DNA of 64,000 nt. It comes from Streptomyces nodosus (GTDB lineage: Bacteria; Actinomycetota; Actinomycetes; Streptomycetales; Streptomycetaceae). Position numbers and translations under genes: made by a program. The notes under the pieces are model-generated. The model saw only the letters and a list, made by a program, of their open reading frames with translations. It ran no database searches and had not been told where the DNA came from. Below are positions 34,768 through 44,462 of this stretch, in pieces. The first letter of the stretch is position 1; the number at the start of each line of letters is the position of its first letter. The DNA lies in assembly GCF_008704995.1 (NCBI RefSeq), contig NZ_CP023747.1:1576501-1640500 (forward strand), read 5' to 3'.

Positions 34768-36033
34768 ATGGCGATGATGCGCCTGAGGCGTGAGGACCCG
34801 CGTGTCATCGGATCGTTCAGACTTCACCGGCGGCTCGGCGCCGGCGGGATGGGCGTCGTCTACCTGGGCTCCGACAAGCGGGGCCAGCGGGTCGCGCTCA
34901 AGGTGATCCGCCCGGACCTGGCCGAGGACCAGGAGTTCCGGTCGCGGTTCGCACGGGAGGTCTCGGCGGCACGGCGGATCCGCGGCGGCTGCACGGCGCG
35001 GCTGGTGGCCGCCGATCTGGAGGCGGACCGCCCGTGGTTCGCCACCCAGTACGTGCCCGGTCCCTCCCTGCACGACAAGGTCGCCGAGGACGGCGCCCTC
35101 ACCGCCGCGGAGGTGGCCGCGGTGGGTGCCGCCCTGTCCGAGGGGCTGGTGGCGGTGCACGAGGCCGGGGTGGTCCACCGTGATCTGAAGCCGTCCAACA
35201 TTCTGCTGTCCCCCAAGGGGCCGCGGATCATCGACTTCGGCATCGCCTGGGCGACGGGGGCCTCCACGCTCACCCATGTCGGCACGGCCGTCGGATCGCC
35301 CGGCTTCCTCGCCCCCGAGCAGGTGCGAGGGGCCGCCGTCACCCCGGCCACGGACGTGTTCGCGCTGGGCGCCACCCTGGCCTATGCGGCGACGGGTGAC
35401 TCCCCCTTCGGGCACGGCAGTTCCGAGGTGATGCTCTACCGGGTGGTACACGAGGAGCCCCAGCTGCACGGCGTCCCCGACGCGCTGGCCCCGCTGGTCC
35501 ACGCCTGTCTGGCGAAGGACCCCGAGGAACGCCCCAGCACGCTCCAACTCTCGCTCCGGCTCAAGGAGATCGCGACCCGGGAGGCCCAGGGGCTCGCCGA
35601 TGTACGGCCGCCCGCCCAGCGCGGCGAGCCGGACCGGCCCTCGGGACGGCTGGCGGAGCAGTACGCCGAGCAGCGCACCCTGCGGCGGCCCCAGGGATCG
35701 GGCACCACCCCGTCCCGCGGCGGCGGCTCCCGCTCGGGGGCGCGTCCGACGCCGGCCCAGCGCCACTCCACCCGCCCCGGCAAGCGCCCCGCCCCGCGCA
35801 GCGGCACCGGACGACCGGCGCCCCGCACCACCGGGACCAGGCTGCGCCCGGCCAACCCCCGGCTGCTGCGTCAGCGGCTGTTCGTCTTCGTGGTGGTGAC
35901 CCTGCTGGTGGCCCTGGGCATCGCGGCGGCCCAGGGCTGCCAGGGACCGGCACGCGGGCTCGGTGACGGGGGCACGCGGGAGAACGCACGGCAGGAGCAG
36001 CCGTTCACTCCCCCGTCCCACGACTGGCCGTGA
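34768..36033 (+). CDS. Membrane Ser/Thr protein kinase (PknB type)
   Basis: 421 residues from this start. Kinase motifs in order: glycine loop GAGGMG (24-29), ATP-anchoring K45 in VALKVI, catalytic HRDLKPSN (137-144), DFG (156-158), APE (182-184). The domain ends near 270. A Pro/Arg/Ser-rich basic linker (280-368), one membrane helix (371-389) and a short external tail of about 30 residues follow; there are no PASTA repeats, so ligand sensing outside is limited. Several in-frame ATGs (34762, 34768, 34774) and a GTG at 34732 compete; 34768 has GGGG at 6 nt. Confidence 0.92.
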   Translation: MAMMRLRREDPRVIGSFRLHRRLGAGGMGVVYLGSDKRGQRVALKVIRPDLAEDQEFRSRFAREVSAARRIRGGCTARLVAADLEADRPWFATQYVPGPSLHDKVAEDGALTAAEVAAVGAALSEGLVAVHEAGVVHRDLKPSNILLSPKGPRIIDFGIAWATGASTLTHVGTAVGSPGFLAPEQVRGAAVTPATDVFALGATLAYAATGDSPFGHGSSEVMLYRVVHEEPQLHGVPDALAPLVHACLAKDPEERPSTLQLSLRLKEIATREAQGLADVRPPAQRGEPDRPSGRLAEQYAEQRTLRRPQGSGTTPSRGGGSRSGARPTPAQRHSTRPGKRPAPRSGTGRPAPRTTGTRLRPANPRLLRQRLFVFVVVTLLVALGIAAAQGCQGPARGLGDGGTRENARQEQPFTPPSHDWP

Positions 36034-36136
36034 CGGGTGACTTCGTCACCGAGCAGGACCCACGCGTCGGCGGCCGGCTGCCACAGACGGGCGAGGACGG
36101 CCGGCCGCCGTGTGCCCGGATGGATGCGCGGGGGTC

Positions 36137-36955
36137 TCAGGAGCCAGGCCGGCCGGTGGTCACCGCGTAGAAGGCGACGGCCGCTGCCGCGCCCACGTTC
36201 AGGGAGTCCACTCCATGGGCCATGGGGATGCGGACCCGTTCGTCCGCGGCGGCCAGCGCCCGGCGGGACAGTCCGTCGCCCTCCGCGCCGAGCATCAGTG
36301 CGACACGCTCCATGGTGTGCGGTGCCGTCTCGTCGAGGATCTTCGCCTTCTCGTCGGGGGTGAGTGCCAGCAGGGTGAAGCCCGCCTCGCGCACCGCCTC
36401 CAGGCCCTTGGGCCAGGTGTCGAGGCGCGCGTACGGCACCGAGAAGACGGCGCCCATGGAGACCTTCACGCTGCGGCGGTACAGCGGATCGGCGCAGTCG
36501 GGCGACAGCAGGACAGCGTCCATGCCGAGGGCCGCGGCCGAGCGGAATATGGCGCCGATGTTGGTGTGGTCGTTCACCGATTCCATGATCACCACCCGGC
36601 GGGCGCCGGCCAGGATGTCGTCCGCGGGCGGCAGGGGCTTGCGCTGCATGGAGGCGAGGGCGCCGCGGTGCACGTGATAGCCGGTGACGCGCTCGGCGAG
36701 TTCCGGGCTGACCGTGTAGACCGGGGCCCGGAGCTCGTCGATGACGTCCCGCATGACGTCGGCCCACTTGGCGGTCAGCAGCATGGAGCGCATCTCGTAA
36801 CCGGCGTCCGCGGCCCGTCTGATGACCTTCTCGCCCTCGGCGATGAACAGGCCCTCGGCGGGTTCGCGCCTGCGGCGCAGTTCGACGTCGGTCAGGCCCG
36901 TGTAGTCGCGCAGGCGCGGGTCGTCGGGGTCGTCGACGGTGATGAGATCGGCCAC
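36137..36955 (-). CDS. SpoU/TrmH-family RNA 2'-O-methyltransferase
   Basis: 272 residues. The three SPOUT motifs are clear: motif 1 NIGAIFRSAAALGMDAVLL, motif 2 ALMLGAEGDGLS, motif 3 VRIPMAHGVDSLNVGAAAAVAFY, which form the knotted SAM site. The N-terminal part (LTDVELRRRREPAEGLFIAEGEKVI) is the L30e-like RNA-binding domain of rRNA/tRNA 2'-O-ribose methyltransferases. The target nucleotide cannot be assigned. GTG 36955 (VADLITVDD) was chosen; the longer frame to 37051 overlaps the corrin gene. Confidence 0.92.
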   Translation of the reverse strand: MADLITVDDPDDPRLRDYTGLTDVELRRRREPAEGLFIAEGEKVIRRAADAGYEMRSMLLTAKWADVMRDVIDELRAPVYTVSPELAERVTGYHVHRGALASMQRKPLPPADDILAGARRVVIMESVNDHTNIGAIFRSAAALGMDAVLLSPDCADPLYRRSVKVSMGAVFSVPYARLDTWPKGLEAVREAGFTLLALTPDEKAKILDETAPHTMERVALMLGAEGDGLSRRALAAADERVRIPMAHGVDSLNVGAAAAVAFYAVTTGRPGS

Positions 36956-37007
36956 GAGGTGATACTGCCTTGTCCTGGGAGGGGTGCCAACGGAGGGAAG
37001 GGGTCGC

Positions 37008-38246
37008 TCAGCGTTGCTCGGGCGGGTGCGGGCCCACGCGTACCACCTCACCGATGACGATCACCGCGGGCGGCCTCACCTCCTCGGCCGCCACGGTCGC
37101 GGCGACCGTCGCGAGGGTGGCGTCGACGCGGCGCTGGGCGGCAGTCGTGCCCTCCTGGACCAGGGCGACGGGGGTGTCGGGCGCCTTCCCGTGGGCGACG
37201 AGCGTCTCGGCGATCTTCCCTATCTTGTCGACGCCCATCAGGATCACCAGGGTGCCCGTGAGCTTCGCCAGCGACGGCCAGTCGACGAGGGAGCGCTCGT
37301 CGTCGGGGGCGACATGACCGCTCACCACCGTGAACTCATGGGCGACACCCCGATGGGTGACCGGGATACCGGCCGCGCCCGGCACCGAGACCGAGCTGGA
37401 GATGCCCGGCACCACCGTGCACGGGATGCCCGCCTCGGTGAGCGCCTGGACCTCCTCCATGCCGCGGCCGAAGACATACGGGTCGCCGCCCTTGAGCCGC
37501 ACCACCGACTTGCCCTGCCGGGCGTGCTGGATCAGGGCGTCGTTGATGGCCTCCTGGGCCATGAAACGGCCGTACGGGATCTTCGCCGCGTCGATCACCT
37601 CGACCCCCGGCGGGAGTTCGGCCAGGAGGTCGCGGGGTCCGAGACGGTCCGCGATGACGACGTCCGCCTCGGCGAGCAGCCGCCGGCCCCGCACGGTGAT
37701 CAGGTCGGGGTCGCCGGGGCCGCCACCGACCAGCGCGACGCCGGGGGTGCGGGTGCGATGGTGGGGGGCGACCAGTGTGCCGTCGCGCAGGCCCTCGACG
37801 ACGGCGTCCCGGACGGCGGCGGTGTGACGGGGGTCGCGGCCCTTCGCCTCGGTGGTCAGGACGGCGACCGTGACGCCCTCGCTGTGACCGGTCGCGGGGG
37901 TCCAGGCGGTGGCCGCGTCGGCGTCGTCGGAGCGGACGCACCACACGCGGTCGGCCTCGGCCTCCGCCGACGCCCGGGAGTTGGCGTCGGAGTCGCTGGT
38001 GGCGATGAGCGCGTACCAGGCGCCCTCCAGGTCCCCGGGCTCGTACGGACGCTTCAGCCAGGTGATCCGGCCCGTGTCCGCCAGGGCCTCCACCGAGGGC
38101 GTGGCCTCGGGAGACACCAGAAGGACGTCCGCACCGGCCGCGATCAGCGCGGGAAGCCGGCGCTGGGCGACCTGGCCACCGCCGAGGACGACGACACGGC
38201 GGCCGAGGAGCCGGAGCCCCACGGGGTAGGGCGGGTGTTCGGCCAT
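37008..38246 (-). CDS. cysG: Bifunctional uroporphyrinogen-III C-methyltransferase / precorrin-2 dehydrogenase
   Basis: 412 residues, CysG-like fusion. The N-terminal third carries the NAD-dependent dehydrogenase/chelatase module (VVVLGGGQVAQRRLPALIAAGADVLLVSPEA). The C-terminal part (from about 165) is the SUMT methyltransferase: VALVGGGPGDPDLITVRGRRLL, VIADRLG, VVRLKGGDPYVFGRG, VVPGISSSVSVPGAAGIPVTHR. It makes precorrin-2 and feeds siroheme and cobalamin. Most members of the fused family are near 410-460 residues. It lies downstream of the BluB-CobT gene with a terminator between, so it has its own promoter. Confidence 0.93.
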   Translation of the reverse strand: MAEHPPYPVGLRLLGRRVVVLGGGQVAQRRLPALIAAGADVLLVSPEATPSVEALADTGRITWLKRPYEPGDLEGAWYALIATSDSDANSRASAEAEADRVWCVRSDDADAATAWTPATGHSEGVTVAVLTTEAKGRDPRHTAAVRDAVVEGLRDGTLVAPHHRTRTPGVALVGGGPGDPDLITVRGRRLLAEADVVIADRLGPRDLLAELPPGVEVIDAAKIPYGRFMAQEAINDALIQHARQGKSVVRLKGGDPYVFGRGMEEVQALTEAGIPCTVVPGISSSVSVPGAAGIPVTHRGVAHEFTVVSGHVAPDDERSLVDWPSLAKLTGTLVILMGVDKIGKIAETLVAHGKAPDTPVALVQEGTTAAQRRVDATLATVAATVAAEEVRPPAVIVIGEVVRVGPHPPEQR

Positions 38247-38366
38247 GGCGTGCGGCTCCTCGTCCAGGCGGTGCGGAAGGGGCCTCTACGGCTCTGGAGC
38301 GGCCCTGAGGTGGGGATTTTACGTCCGGAGCGGCGACGGCCTGTGGTCAGGTACGGGTTCGACGGA

Positions 38367-38415
38367 GAGGCGGGGCGGAATCCCGGGCACCTGGCCCGGG
38401 GTTCCGCCCCGCCTC
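38367..38415 (-). terminator. Terminator after the BluB-CobT gene
   Basis: A 14-bp outer stem (GAGGCGGGGCGGAA with its complement at 38402-38415) encloses a second CCCGGGC/GCCCGGG stem. It is 66 nt past the cobT stop. Confidence 0.75.
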
Positions 38416-38480
38416 CGGGGCCTCTCGGTCACCGCGACCGAGTCACCTCTCCGTCACCGCTGCGGGGTCGCTGACGCGGA

Positions 38481-41400
38481 TCACTTCTCGGTGACGCCCG
38501 CCGAGTCGAACGTCGCCACCTCGTGCATCGCCCGGGCCGCGCTCTGCACCAGCGGCAGCGCGAGCAGGGCGCCGGTGCCCTCGCCCAGGCGCAGGTCCAG
38601 GTCGACCAGGGGACGCAGGCCCAGCTTGTTGAGGGCGGCGACATGGCCGGGCTCCGCGCTGCGGTGGCCGGCGATGCAGGCCGCGAGGACCTCGGGGGCG
38701 ATGGCGCGGGCCACCAGGGCGGCGGCACCCGCGCTGACGCCGTCCAGGATCACCGGTGTCCGCAGCGAGGCTCCGCCGAGCAGCAGGCCCACCATCGCCG
38801 CGTGCTCCAGGCCACCGAACGCGGCCAGGACGCCGATCGGGTCGGCCGGGTCCGGCCGGTGCACTTCGATGGCGCGGCGGACGACCTCGGTCTTGCGGGC
38901 CAGCGTCTCGTCGTTGATGCCCGTCCCGCGGCCGGTCACCTCGGACGGGTCGGTGTCCGTGAAGACGGAGATCAGAGCGGCCGAGGCCGTGGTGTTCGCG
39001 ATGCCCATCTCGCCGGTCAGCAGCGCCTTGTTGCCGGCCGCCACCAGGTCGCGGGCCGTCTCGATGCCGACCTCGATGGCCAGCTTGACCTCCTCGCGGG
39101 TGAGCGCGGGGCCGGTCGTCATGTCCGCCGTGCCCGCGCGGACCTTGCGCGGCAGCAGGCCCGGGGTGGCGGGGAGCTCGGCGGCCACGCCCACGTCGAC
39201 GACGCAGACCTCGGCGCCCACCTGGTTGGCGAAGGCGTTGCAGACCGCGCCGCCACCGAGGAAGTTGGCGACCATCTGGCCGGTCACCTCCTGGGGCCAG
39301 GGGGTGACGCCCTGGGCGTGCACACCGTGGTCCCCCGCGAAGATCGCGACGGCCGCGGGCTCCGGGATCGGCGGCGGGCACTGCCGGGACAGACCGGACA
39401 GCTGCGCGGAGATGATCTCCAGCATGCCCAGCGCGCCCGCGGGCTTGGTCATGCGCTTCTGCCGCTCCCAGGCCTCGCCCAGGGCCTTGGCGTCCAGCGG
39501 ACGGATGCCGGCCACGGTCTCGGCGAGCAGGTCGTGCGGCTCCTCGCCGGGCAGCGCGCGCCGCCCGTAGGTCTCCTCGTGCACCACCCAGGACAGCGGG
39601 CGACGCTTGGACCAGCCCGTCTGCATCAGCTCGGGCTCCTCGGGGAACTCGTCGACATACCCCACGCAGAGGTAGGCCACGATCTCCAGGTGCTCGGGAA
39701 GGCCGAGGGTACGGACCATCTCACGCTCGTCGAAGAAGCTGACCCAGCCGACGCCGAGGCCCTCGGCGCGGGCCGCGAGCCAGAGGTTCTCCACGGCGAG
39801 CGCGGAGGAATAGGGGGCCATCTGCGGCTGGGTGTGCCGGCCGAGGGTGTGCCGGCCGCCGCGGGTGGGGTCGGCGGTGACCACGATGTTCACGGGCGTG
39901 TCGAGGATGGCCTCGACCTTCAGCTCCTTGAACTGCTTGGCCCGGCCCTTGGGCAGCGACTTGGCGTACGCCTCGCGCTGGCGCTGGGCCAGTTCGTGCA
40001 TGGTGCGGCGGGTCTCGGTCGAGCGGATCACCACGAAGTCCCACGGCTGGGAGTGGCCCACGGAGGGCGCCGTGTGGGCGGCCTCCAGCACCCGCAGCAG
40101 TACGTCGTGCGGGATCGGGTCGCTGCGGAAGCCGTTGCGGATGTCACGGCGCTCGCGCATCACCCGCAGCACCGCCTCACGCTCGGCCTCGTCGTAGCCG
40201 GGCGCCGCCGGGCCGCTGAGCTCTCGTGGGTCTTCCGCCACAGCGGTGCCCTCTTCCTGGTCGGCGGCCCTGGTGTCCAGGTCCTCCGCCTGCTGTGCGA
40301 CGACGGGCTCCGGGTCACCGCGCTCCGGAGCGGCGGCCTCGCCCTCGCGAGGGGCAGGGACATGGGCCATGGGCCCCTCCGCCGCCGGGGCGTCCGCCGT
40401 CGGCTCCGGCGGCTCGGCGGCTGCCGGGGCGGGTTCCTCCGCGGCCTGCGGCTCCTGGGGCGTCCGCTGTTCCTGGGCGGGCACCGGCGGCACGCTCGGC
40501 GCGTGGGGCGGGGTCGGGGCCAGGTGCGGGGTGGTGGGCACGGTGCCCTCGACCGGCACGAACCGGCCGAGCGTGGCGTCCTCGGGGAACTCCGGGGCGG
40601 CAGCGGGCGCCCCGGCCGGCTCGTCGCCCGCGGGTACTCCGCCCCGGGTCTGCTCGTGGCTCGCCTGCGCAGCGGGGACCTCCGCCGGGGCCTGGTCCTG
40701 AGGCGCGAGGGCCTCGGACGCCGGGGCCTGGGCGGCATCGTCCGCCGGCACGGCCTGAACCGGCTCGGCGGCCATGGGCCCCGTCTCCTCGACGGCACCC
40801 CCGGGTACGGGCTCGGCGGGCTGCGCCACCGTGTCCGGGGTCACGGTCGCGGCGACCACGACCGGCGCGGCGGGGGCCTGCGGCTCGGGCGTCTGCTGGT
40901 CCGCCACGGGAGCCGGAGCCGGTTCCTGGGCGAACTCGACGGGAGCGGGCGCTTCGGGTTCGGGGGCCGCCGCGGGGGCGGCCTGCACGGCGGGCGCCGG
41001 GGCGTCGGCGGGCGCGGCCTGCGCATCGCCGGGAACAGCGGCGTCCACGGGCTGCGCGGCGGCGTCCGGCACGGGGACGAAGGGCGCCGTGTCCGGGGCG
41101 GGCGCCTGGGCGGGCGCCGCGTCCGGCAGTACGTCGGCCGCCGGTACGGGCTCCGGGGCCTGCGCGGCGTCCGGCACCGGTGCGTCGGCCGGCACACCCT
41201 CGGGGACGCCGGGGGCGGCCGGGAGCGGCGTGCCCTCGGGGGTCAGCACGGCCTCGGCGGCGGGCACGGCCTCGGGGGCCGCCGCGGCCTGCGCCATGTC
41301 CGGTGCCTGCGGCGGGATCTCCTGGCCCAGCGGTGCGCCGGGCGCCTCCTGTGCCACGACCGGCGGCTGCGGCGACTCGACCCCGGTCGGCGCTCCGGGC

Positions 41401-42113
41401 GCGTGCGATGTCTCGGGGCCCGGTACGGCCTGCTGCCCGGGCACCTCGGGCCCTTCAAACGCCGCAGGCACGGCCTCGGGCGCCACCGGCACGGCCTCGG
41501 CCGCGACCGGTGCGGGCTCCGCGAGGACCGTCGGCGCGGCGGGGGCCGTCGCCGCGGCGGTCGGCTCGGTGTGCACCGACGGCACGGTCCCCGTCTGCGG
41601 CGTGGCACCCCACGGCACCGCGCCCTGTGCGGAGGTCTCCGCGGCCTGCGGCACATCGAGGTACTCGGGGCCGGTGGTCGGCGGCCCGGAGGGACGCATC
41701 GGGGCCTGCGCCGGACCGCGGTCGGCGAGCGAACGCACCAGGGTGGTGGAGTTGTCCGGGGTGGGCGGGCCGAGGTGCAGCGGGCGGCGCGGCGGCGTCG
41801 GCTGAGGCGCGGGCGCCGCAGGCGGCGTACGGAACGCGCCGACGTCGAGCGAACCGCTGTCCCGGCCGGCCGTCTCGTGCGGGCCCGGCTCGGGGGCGAG
41901 CGGCGCCGCGGCCGGGGCGGGCTGGGGCAGTTCGTTGCCCCATGCGCCCTGCTGGCCCGGCAGCAGAAGCAGATCGTCGTCGTCGGCGGTGGCAGTGGTG
42001 GTCCCGGAGTGGTCGAGGTAGGTGTACGCGTCCGGCGCGAGGACGCCCGGCTGCTCCACCGTGCCTGCGTTCTCCGGCAGTCCCTCGCCCGGGACCTGGC
42101 CGGTGTCGGTCAT
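38481..42113 (-). CDS. cobT: BluB-CobT fusion with long disordered N terminus
   Basis: 1210 residues. Residues 1 to about 638 are low-complexity, Pro/Ala/Glu-rich, with short conserved-looking islands (YTYLDHSGTTTATADDDD near 30; TTLVRSLADRG near 125). Residues about 639-864 are a flavin-nitroreductase-type BluB domain (RRDIRNGFRSDPIP, EAAHTAPSVGHSQPWDFVVI, HTLGRHTQPQMAPYSSALAVENLWLAARAEGLGVGWVSFF) that makes 5,6-dimethylbenzimidazole. Residues about 865-1210 are CobT (FAGDHGVHAQGVTPWPQEVT, GEMGIANTTASAAL), which activates it with nicotinate mononucleotide. Both steps build the lower ligand of cobalamin. GAGGGG lies 6 nt before the ATG. Confidence 0.92.
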   Translation of the reverse strand: MTDTGQVPGEGLPENAGTVEQPGVLAPDAYTYLDHSGTTTATADDDDLLLLPGQQGAWGNELPQPAPAAAPLAPEPGPHETAGRDSGSLDVGAFRTPPAAPAPQPTPPRRPLHLGPPTPDNSTTLVRSLADRGPAQAPMRPSGPPTTGPEYLDVPQAAETSAQGAVPWGATPQTGTVPSVHTEPTAAATAPAAPTVLAEPAPVAAEAVPVAPEAVPAAFEGPEVPGQQAVPGPETSHAPGAPTGVESPQPPVVAQEAPGAPLGQEIPPQAPDMAQAAAAPEAVPAAEAVLTPEGTPLPAAPGVPEGVPADAPVPDAAQAPEPVPAADVLPDAAPAQAPAPDTAPFVPVPDAAAQPVDAAVPGDAQAAPADAPAPAVQAAPAAAPEPEAPAPVEFAQEPAPAPVADQQTPEPQAPAAPVVVAATVTPDTVAQPAEPVPGGAVEETGPMAAEPVQAVPADDAAQAPASEALAPQDQAPAEVPAAQASHEQTRGGVPAGDEPAGAPAAAPEFPEDATLGRFVPVEGTVPTTPHLAPTPPHAPSVPPVPAQEQRTPQEPQAAEEPAPAAAEPPEPTADAPAAEGPMAHVPAPREGEAAAPERGDPEPVVAQQAEDLDTRAADQEEGTAVAEDPRELSGPAAPGYDEAEREAVLRVMRERRDIRNGFRSDPIPHDVLLRVLEAAHTAPSVGHSQPWDFVVIRSTETRRTMHELAQRQREAYAKSLPKGRAKQFKELKVEAILDTPVNIVVTADPTRGGRHTLGRHTQPQMAPYSSALAVENLWLAARAEGLGVGWVSFFDEREMVRTLGLPEHLEIVAYLCVGYVDEFPEEPELMQTGWSKRRPLSWVVHEETYGRRALPGEEPHDLLAETVAGIRPLDAKALGEAWERQKRMTKPAGALGMLEIISAQLSGLSRQCPPPIPEPAAVAIFAGDHGVHAQGVTPWPQEVTGQMVANFLGGGAVCNAFANQVGAEVCVVDVGVAAELPATPGLLPRKVRAGTADMTTGPALTREEVKLAIEVGIETARDLVAAGNKALLTGEMGIANTTASAALISVFTDTDPSEVTGRGTGINDETLARKTEVVRRAIEVHRPDPADPIGVLAAFGGLEHAAMVGLLLGGASLRTPVILDGVSAGAAALVARAIAPEVLAACIAGHRSAEPGHVAALNKLGLRPLVDLDLRLGEGTGALLALPLVQSAARAMHEVATFDSAGVTEK

Positions 42114-42457
42114 GCGTACCCCTCGCCCATCGGTTAGTGCTTCTACGACCAGCTCGCCCGGAACTGCGCGCCGACCGCCCGCAGTGAAGAACGAGCGTGC
42201 GTGCCCAGCGGCACGAACGACCCGCCAACAATGACGACGAAACCGTCGAACGGTATTGTCCCGGCCGCTCTGCCCTCGCGGCGCCTTGTTCCGCGACGGT
42301 CCACTGTGGACTGCGCCACGTTGCGCGCGCTCCGGCTCTGCCGTACCACACTCGCACCAAAAGATGCGCGCTTTCCGGACATTGGCCGACGAAGCCCTGG
42401 ATCACCCAAGTGCGGTACAACGGTCGGTCAGCCTATCGCGCCGGTAGGACAACCTGA
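42114..42457. other. Intergenic region upstream of BluB-CobT gene
   Basis: 344 nt. A TAGGCT hexamer near 42433 on the minus strand could be a -10. I looked for a cobalamin riboswitch and did not find the B12 box. No gene. Confidence 0.5.
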
Positions 42458-43666
42458 TCACGGGGAGCGTTCCGGCAATCGGCCGCTGAGCAGGAACGCG
42501 ACGCTCCGTTCCTTCTCCGTCCAGGCCCGTGTGTCGAGTTCCACGGACTGCAGCAGCGCGCACTCGACGGCGTAGCCGTGCTCGGTCAGATCCCTGCCGA
42601 GGAGCTCGGCCTCGTCGCGGGTGGCGGCGTGCGCGACGATGCACTGCGGGCGGCGGTCGGCGACGGCCGAGACGACCGCGGGCCCGCCGCCCCCGACGCG
42701 CACCACATCGGGTTCGGGCAGGTCCTCCAGGATGTGCGGGGCGGCGCCGAACACGATCTGGAGCGGGACCCCGAAGCGACGGGCGGCGGCGTCCGTGCGG
42801 GCGCAGGCGCCCGGGTCGCGGTCGACGGCGATGACGGCGGCCCCGCAGCGGGCGGCCTCCACGGCGAACGCACCGCTGCCGCTGCCGATGTCCCACACGA
42901 GGTCACCCACCCGAGGTCCCAGGCGGGCCAGTTGAGCGGCGCGCAGCAGCTGCGCCTCCCCTTCGCCGAGTCCGCCGCCGTAGGCCCCGGCGGGCAGTGC
43001 CCAGCCGCGCGGTCCGGCGCCCGGGTCGCGGCCGGCGATCCAGCCGCCCTCGGCGGCGCCCGCGGGTCCGCCGATGACGATGACCACATTGGGGTTGCGC
43101 CAGGTGTGGTCGGCGGCCCGGTCGGAGGTGACGACGGTGACCCGTTCCCGGTCGGTGCCGAGTTCCTCGCAGATGACGAAGGTGCGGTGCACCCCCTCCA
43201 GCAGCAGGCCGAGTTCGGCGGGCCCGGCGCCCGGCGAGGTGAGCACGGCGACCTTGGTGTGGGCGCGGCACACGTTCACCGCGCGTCGCAGGGTGCGAGG
43301 GTGTGCGACGACCACCTGGGCGTCGTCCCAGGGCATTCCCGCGCGTGCAAAGGCCGCGGCCACCGAGGAGACGGCCGGCACGACCTCGACCTCAAGGCCG
43401 AACTGGGGGTCGTGCAGGGTGCGTACGACGCCGAAGAAGCCCGGGTCGCCGTCGGCCAGGACGACGGCGCTGCCGCGGTGGGCGGCGATACGGCGGGCGG
43501 CGAGGGCGACACTGCCGAGCCGGATGCGCTCGGCCGCGGCCGGCACCTCGGGAAGCGCCAGGTGGTGGGCCGCTCCGGCGACCAGGGTGGCGGCCCCGAG
43601 GGCGGAACGCGCGGCGGCGGTCAGCGGCGAGCCGTCCCAGCCGATCACCGTGACGCGGTCGGCCAT
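42458..43666 (-). CDS. cobL: Precorrin-6Y C5,15-methyltransferase (decarboxylating), CbiE-CbiT fusion
   Basis: 402 residues. The N-terminal half is the CbiE tetrapyrrole methylase (TVIGWDGSPL, LADGDPGFFGVVRTL, VEVVPAVSSVAAAFARAGMPWDDAQVV). The C-terminal half is the class I SAM methyltransferase CbiT (VWDIGSGSGAFAVEAARCGAAVIAVDRDP, VRVGGGGPAVVS). It adds two methyl groups and removes the acetate carboxylate in corrin-ring synthesis. It shares direction with BluB-CobT and cysG but is separated by 344 nt, so it is probably a separate transcript. Confidence 0.95.
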   Translation of the reverse strand: MADRVTVIGWDGSPLTAAARSALGAATLVAGAAHHLALPEVPAAAERIRLGSVALAARRIAAHRGSAVVLADGDPGFFGVVRTLHDPQFGLEVEVVPAVSSVAAAFARAGMPWDDAQVVVAHPRTLRRAVNVCRAHTKVAVLTSPGAGPAELGLLLEGVHRTFVICEELGTDRERVTVVTSDRAADHTWRNPNVVIVIGGPAGAAEGGWIAGRDPGAGPRGWALPAGAYGGGLGEGEAQLLRAAQLARLGPRVGDLVWDIGSGSGAFAVEAARCGAAVIAVDRDPGACARTDAAARRFGVPLQIVFGAAPHILEDLPEPDVVRVGGGGPAVVSAVADRRPQCIVAHAATRDEAELLGRDLTEHGYAVECALLQSVELDTRAWTEKERSVAFLLSGRLPERSP

Positions 43667-43791
43667 CGTCGTCAGTCTCCAGGAGGTCTTCGCAGGTCTC
43701 GGGGCTGCCCGGCACGGCAGGTCTCGTGAGACTACCTGGTCGGGCGGGGTGAGACCGTCCCGGACCCGGCCGTGAAAGCGGTCCCTCCGGA

Positions 43792-44430
43792 TCAGTTCCA
43801 GTTCGAGAACGACGTGAAACCACCGAGGTCGGCCAGTTCCTCACCGACCCCGTCGAGATCCTCCGGCAGCAGGCTCCATACGATGAAATCGGTCCGCACA
43901 TCGGTCCAGTGGCCGTCCTCGGTACGGACGTGCGCTATGCAGGCGTTGCGCAGTACGCCCTCGCTGATGCAGCCGATCTTCTGGGCGACCCGTTGGGAGG
44001 CGGTGTTGTCGGCCGCCGTGCGCAGTTCGATCCGCTCGAACTTCTGTTCCCCGAAGAGCCATTGGGCGGTGGCGAGCGCCGCCTCGGCCGCGTAGCCCTC
44101 CCCGCGCGCCCAGGGGGCGACGATATAGGAGAGCTCCGCGGAGCGGACGTGCCAGTCGGTTCTGCCGAGTTGGACGACGCCCACCAGCCGCTGGGTGAGG
44201 AACTCGGCGACGGCGAGGTCGATCCCGCGCCCGGCGGCGCGTTCGGTGGGGGCGTACTCGGTGATCCAGGTGCGGGCGTCGTCCTCGGTGAACGGCTGGG
44301 GCACATCGGTCCAGGCGCCGGTCAGCTCGTCGTTCAGCATCTCGGCCAGCGCCGGGATGTCGTCCCCCTCCAGAGGGCGCAGTACCAAACGCTCCGTGGT
44401 GATGGAGACGTTGGGGAAGGTGCTCGTCAT
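43792..44430 (-). CDS. GNAT N-acetyltransferase, RimJ/RimL type
   Basis: 212 residues. Opens with the RimJ/L-type strand ITTERLVLRPLEGDDIPALAEML; the acetyl-CoA binding region is APWARGEGYAAEAALATAQWLF, followed by ELRTAADNTASQRVAQKIGCISEGVLRN, characteristic of protein N-alpha-acetylating GNATs. The substrate is unknown. GGAG lies 9 nt before the ATG at 44430. A 25-bp inverted repeat sits about 35-55 bp upstream. Confidence 0.92.
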   Translation of the reverse strand: MTSTFPNVSITTERLVLRPLEGDDIPALAEMLNDELTGAWTDVPQPFTEDDARTWITEYAPTERAAGRGIDLAVAEFLTQRLVGVVQLGRTDWHVRSAELSYIVAPWARGEGYAAEAALATAQWLFGEQKFERIELRTAADNTASQRVAQKIGCISEGVLRNACIAHVRTEDGHWTDVRTDFIVWSLLPEDLDGVGEELADLGGFTSFSNWN

Positions 44431-44462
44431 TGCGCCGCTCCGTAACCGTCGGAAACCGTCAG

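Noticed and set aside
38523-42137. A 1204-codon open frame antisense to the BluB-CobT gene
   Set aside because: It mirrors the real gene frame by frame, is Gly/Arg/His-rich without any family motif, and follows from third-position G+C bias; the minus strand has BluB and CobT motifs.
42114-42457. Cobalamin riboswitch before the BluB-CobT gene
   Set aside because: No B12 box or the usual GCCACTG element found by eye on the minus strand; the same was true upstream of cysG and cobL.
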